64,000 nt of DNA. It comes from Wuchereria bancrofti (Eukaryota; Nematoda; Chromadorea; Rhabditida; Onchocercidae). Under the pieces are notes generated by a model that saw nothing but the letters and a program-made list of their open reading frames with translations, had not been told where the DNA came from and did not search any database. The DNA is taken from positions 1,364,001 through 1,428,000 of the forward strand of contig SSBO01000004.1 in the NCBI GenBank assembly GCA_005281725.1. The letters run 5' to 3'. This document shows positions 60,701 through 64,000 of the stretch, one piece after another; the stretch's first letter is position 1; every line of letters starts with the position of its first letter. The position numbers and the translations under genes were made by a program.

Positions 60701-61389
60701 AGCCTAAAAATAGTAATCTTTAATCGAAATTGGTTATGCGGAAATGACAATGAATTTCACGAAATATTCGATTGTGGATTAGTCATTAATATAATTAAAA
60801 TATAACCATTGCATTATATAATGAACAAGTATGCTTGCAAAAGAAGGGTAATATTTATTTGGTGAATAGTAACGAAGTAAACTTGACGAAGAACAAATGA
60901 GTACCGTAATCCAATGATATGTCCCAGAAAAAGTGTCGTTAACCAAATGATGACACAAAGTGACATGCGTATTGCTCTCCGAATGTCCTCCCATGGTATT
61001 ACCATGAATGCCTTAACCATTGGTTGACATGGCTTATTCAATCTCCGCCCACACAAGTAAACTGGTTGCGACGCGACAATACTTGCGACAGTTATCAAAC
61101 GGTTGCCTCGCCTCCTACCTCGCTGGTTGACACATACACATGTGTGTTCATATTTATGTTGTACTGAATAGAAATGAGTTGTTTGATGATTATTTGCTCA
61201 TTTCTTTAACTGCTACTACCGATATTTATCACACCATCTTAAGTTAGCTCAATTCAACTTGTAGTGCCTTTTTCTTTTCTCAAGAATCTCGGATAGATTT
61301 TGTCTTGAATCTTAACAACAGCTGAAACAAATACAGCGAACAGCTATAATTGCAGTGCCAAATACCTGTTTGCTGCTGTAAATTTTCTA
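54728..61389. other. Gene-poor intergenic region upstream of lin-31 (6.7 kb)
   Basis: No exon chain or recognisable family on either strand. Simple repeats TGTATG/TG/TA occur at about 56085-56142. Plus-strand frames at 55907-56812 and minus-strand frames at 57301-57588 and 60814-61098 are open for 70-99 codons but match nothing I know and lack convincing splice partners. The beginning is the MTR4 3' UTR. The rest is a plausible control region for the developmental gene lin-31 downstream. Confidence 0.5.
56085..56142. repeat. Compound TGTA/TG/TA microsatellite
   Basis: TATGTATGCATG, then a TG run, then TATGTATGTACA and a TA run, all contiguous, in intergenic DNA. Confidence 0.85.
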
Positions 61390-64000
61390 ATGCCAAGACC
61401 TGGAAAAAATTCTTACGATGATCAGGTAAACATTTACAGTTGCAAGCATCTATCTTGTCTAATTTGTCATGCATACAATTAATGTTTAAATGATGAAATT
61501 AACATATAAAACAATTACAACTTATTCTTATCTACTTTTTTTTGGTCATTGTATCATGGATAAGTTCAGAAGAATGGACTCACTTTACACTTAAGCATAT
61601 TATAGTTTACCTTTTCTTTTATTGCTCCTACCTGTGTAAACAAATAGAACAGAAATTCAGTACAAGATCTATTATTCCTGGTCAGAAAAAGTTAACTGTG
61701 GTTAGTTAAAAAATACAGAGTCTTTTTGCAAACCAATATTTAATGTTTTTATCACTTTGCCCACATTTTTCTAAACCTCTTACTTTTAAATATATAATCA
61801 AACGGTTTAATCCATTTAATTAAATCGTCCTAGAAATGTTTTGGTTATCATAGAGTAGTTTATCGAAATTAATCAAATAAGATTTTATTTTTTAATCTTT
61901 AGATAAATAGTTTAAATAAATTTCAGATCTATGACAATTCTTCCAAACTTTCCACCAAAATGCAATGTTTTAGTATAGCCCAGCAGATCTATAGATTGGC
62001 TGGGTAATCAGTCTTGTTTAGATAAGTTTAAGATGCTCATTCGCCATGAACAATGTTTGAAGTACTTCTGATCTGATCAATCACTTACTATTTCATATAC
62101 ATTGCAGAAACCTCCTTATTCGTATATTTGGTTGACATATATGGCTATACAGAATTCAGAAGAAAAGATGCTTCCGTTGACTGAAATTTACAGATACATT
62201 ATGGATAAATTTCCGTTTTATCGTAAAAATACACAACGGTGGCAAAATTCCCTCAGACATAACTTATCATTCAATGATTGCTTCGTTAAGGTATTCTTCT
62301 TTAATGATTTCTTTATTCTTTTCTAACTCAAATAAAATTATCAAAAAATAGACTTACGTTTTAAAGATTTTAGAACATACTAATTAGTACAAAAATATCT
62401 TTGCTTCAATATTCAATAGATTAAAGGTTAGGAGGACGGTTGAAATGAAGGAACAAGAGTCTCCGTACTTTTAACTTTATTTTTAAATTAGCGAGAACAA
62501 TGCATGCGTTTGAAATGAAACGACCTGAGTAATGTCGATGTAATACACTTTTTAAGCATATATAATATATTTGAATTGTTTTTCCCAAAATTTCAAAACT
62601 TGTTCCTTTTCTTTAAATTTTTTTATTGGAAAACAAATCAAAAAGTAAGAAAATCACAATAGTTTTTAAACTTGCTATCCTCTCCTAATTTACTTTTGAT
62701 AATATTACTTAATTGAATAAAACTCCTTCATCTTTCGTTTATACTTTTATGCCAATTAGTTGGTTTTGAATTTGAATATTTATAAAAGAAATTATTCGGA
62801 TATCCTAATTATCACTGTTATTTCGCTTCAAATATTCTCTCAACAATAACGAATTTGCAAGTTTTAAGTGAACTTTTTCATTCAGCCAAATTACTAATTA
62901 CAAAAAAGAAAAAAAAAATGTTTTGAAGGACGATTTGGAAGATTTATTTTGCATTCACTTTTTTCTCTACAAAAATATATAATATTGGTTGGGATCGTAA
63001 ATAAACTATAACCACCCGCTGTGCACTAAGTGTTACCATTCCGTCCTGGACAGCTTTACTCTGTCGGTCAGTTATTTCAATCAAAGAAAAAACTGGTTCA
63101 AACAACACTACAGCATTTTGCTGCTAATCAAGTTGACAGAATATTCCGTTCCTAATTTCAGTTTCCATTTTGTAATTTTTATTGCATATTTAGTAACTTC
63201 GGTCCGAAACAAAGTTTTGTTATAAATCATCTTCATGTTTTTTTTCGCTTTGAGAATAATTTAACTTTTACATAACGAGAGAATACAAAATAGAAAGAAT
63301 ACAAAATAACTCCTATTTTGTTACTTAATTGTTTCGTTTAACTTTCTATTTGTAAAATACAGAGTTAACTGGTAGTTTTAATAACCGCAAACACAACAGT
63401 AGCGAGAATGAAAAGAGTGCACTGAGCTACCGTAAACAGTGTAAAACTGTAATCATAAAGCAACTCGAACTTCATTCTTTTCGGTACTGCTAAAACAGCA
63501 GTTTTACTTATCAGTATATCTCAAAATTCTAATTTCTAAAAACTCCTCAAATCATTTAATTCTTTTACTATCTATCCACTAAGGTTAAAATTATTAGCAA
63601 CAGAAGTAATAACTCAACATAAATTAAAATCTCAAGCCTCAATTCAATCCACTTTCTTAAAATAAATAAAAAAAATAAATAAAATCGATACCTAAATCTA
63701 TGTCTTTTTTACCACAAATAAACTTGCAATCTTTTATTTACTTGCAACTCGATGAATTTTTGTAAAAATTGATGATATACAATTCCAATTTTATTGAATA
63801 GTTTTAATGTTTAGAAGCAATATTCAACAATCTTTTGCTGTCATTATAAATTTATTGAAGTTACTAACAAAAGCTACTAAAGAAGTAGATTTGTAAATAA
63901 CTTAAGTTGAAAGAAAAGAAGAAAATGAACTTCAATCGACGAAATCTAATCATTTCTATTTTAGATACCACGACGACCAGATAGGCCTGGAAAGGGATCT
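61390..64000 (+). CDS. lin-31: LIN-31/FoxB forkhead transcription factor, 5' part (truncated by window end)
   Basis: Three exons are visible and join in phase 0: 61390-61425 ([12 protein letters not shown]), 62108-62290 and 63965-64000 (end of window). Together they give 85 residues starting with the forkhead (winged-helix) DNA-binding domain from about residue 13. Exon 2 holds [40 protein letters not shown] and the recognition helix block [17 protein letters not shown]. Exon 3 continues [12 protein letters not shown]. The short N-terminus MPRPGK-SYDDQ directly before the domain is the LIN-31/FoxB hallmark. In C. elegans LIN-31 controls vulval precursor fate downstream of MAP kinase. The first exon is only 36 bases and is followed by introns of 682 and 1674 bases. 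No acceptor-like AG is obvious just before the ATG. Confidence 0.95.

Noticed and set aside
60814..61098. Minus-strand 94-codon frame with hydrophobic segments
   Set aside because: It lacks a good ATG and supported splice sites, and I recognise no receptor or transporter motif.

Overview
This is nuclear DNA from a parasitic nematode, most likely a filarial or other clade III spirurid. The window is AT-rich (I judge about two thirds A+T), and its genes are broken into many short exons with GT..AG introns whose acceptors are mostly TTTTCAG or TTTTTAG. Several start codons lie just downstream of an acceptor-like site, as expected for spliced-leader trans-splicing. Gene families include the nematode-type CK1/TTBK-like kinase and LIN-31. 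I cannot name the species from sequence alone. No bacterial genes, CRISPR arrays, rRNA genes or recognisable transposons were seen.

Layout. (1) 77-1783, minus strand: the 5' part of a ZYG-9/XMAP215/CKAP5 TOG-domain microtubule polymerase, cut by the window start. (2) 1.8-10.6 kb: gene-poor. (3) 10584-12867, plus: a complete 5-exon heparan sulfate 3-O-sulfotransferase. (4) 14302-15642, minus: a 4-exon Ly-6/three-finger protein with signal peptide, ten cysteines and a GPI-anchor tail. (5) 19233-19771, plus: a two-exon candidate for an unrecognised cysteine-rich secreted protein, followed by unassigned exon-like stretches at about 20.1 and 21.4 kb. (6) 23412-28383, plus: THOC1. (7) 29297-32085, plus: PIG-A. 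(8) 33802-40369, plus: a full-length homolog of CIP2A. (9) 41255-43750, minus: a decayed enolase pseudogene. (10) 44199-46683, plus: a TTBK-like CK1-family kinase. (11) 47942-54727, plus: MTR4, 22 exons. (12) 54.7-61.4 kb: gene-poor. (13) 61390-64000, plus: the 5' part of the LIN-31/FoxB forkhead gene, cut by the window end.

I rebuilt exon chains by hand. For every gene called with high confidence the intron phases close and the total length agrees with the family: THOC1 657 aa, PIG-A 442 aa, CIP2A-like 888 aa, MTR4 1057 aa, kinase 353 aa, sulfotransferase 352 aa, Ly-6 protein 185 aa. Exon ends may be off by a base.

Biologically the genes are mostly housekeeping: nuclear RNA packaging and surveillance (THOC1, MTR4), GPI anchor synthesis (PIG-A, beside a GPI-anchored Ly-6 protein), spindle assembly (ZYG-9), PP2A and genome-stability control (CIP2A), glycosaminoglycan sulfation, and vulval fate control (LIN-31). 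They do not form one pathway, and I see no defence or novel enzymatic system. The most interesting items are the intact CIP2A homolog, the enolase pseudogene, odd splice sites in PIG-A and THOC1, and the unrecognised secreted protein.
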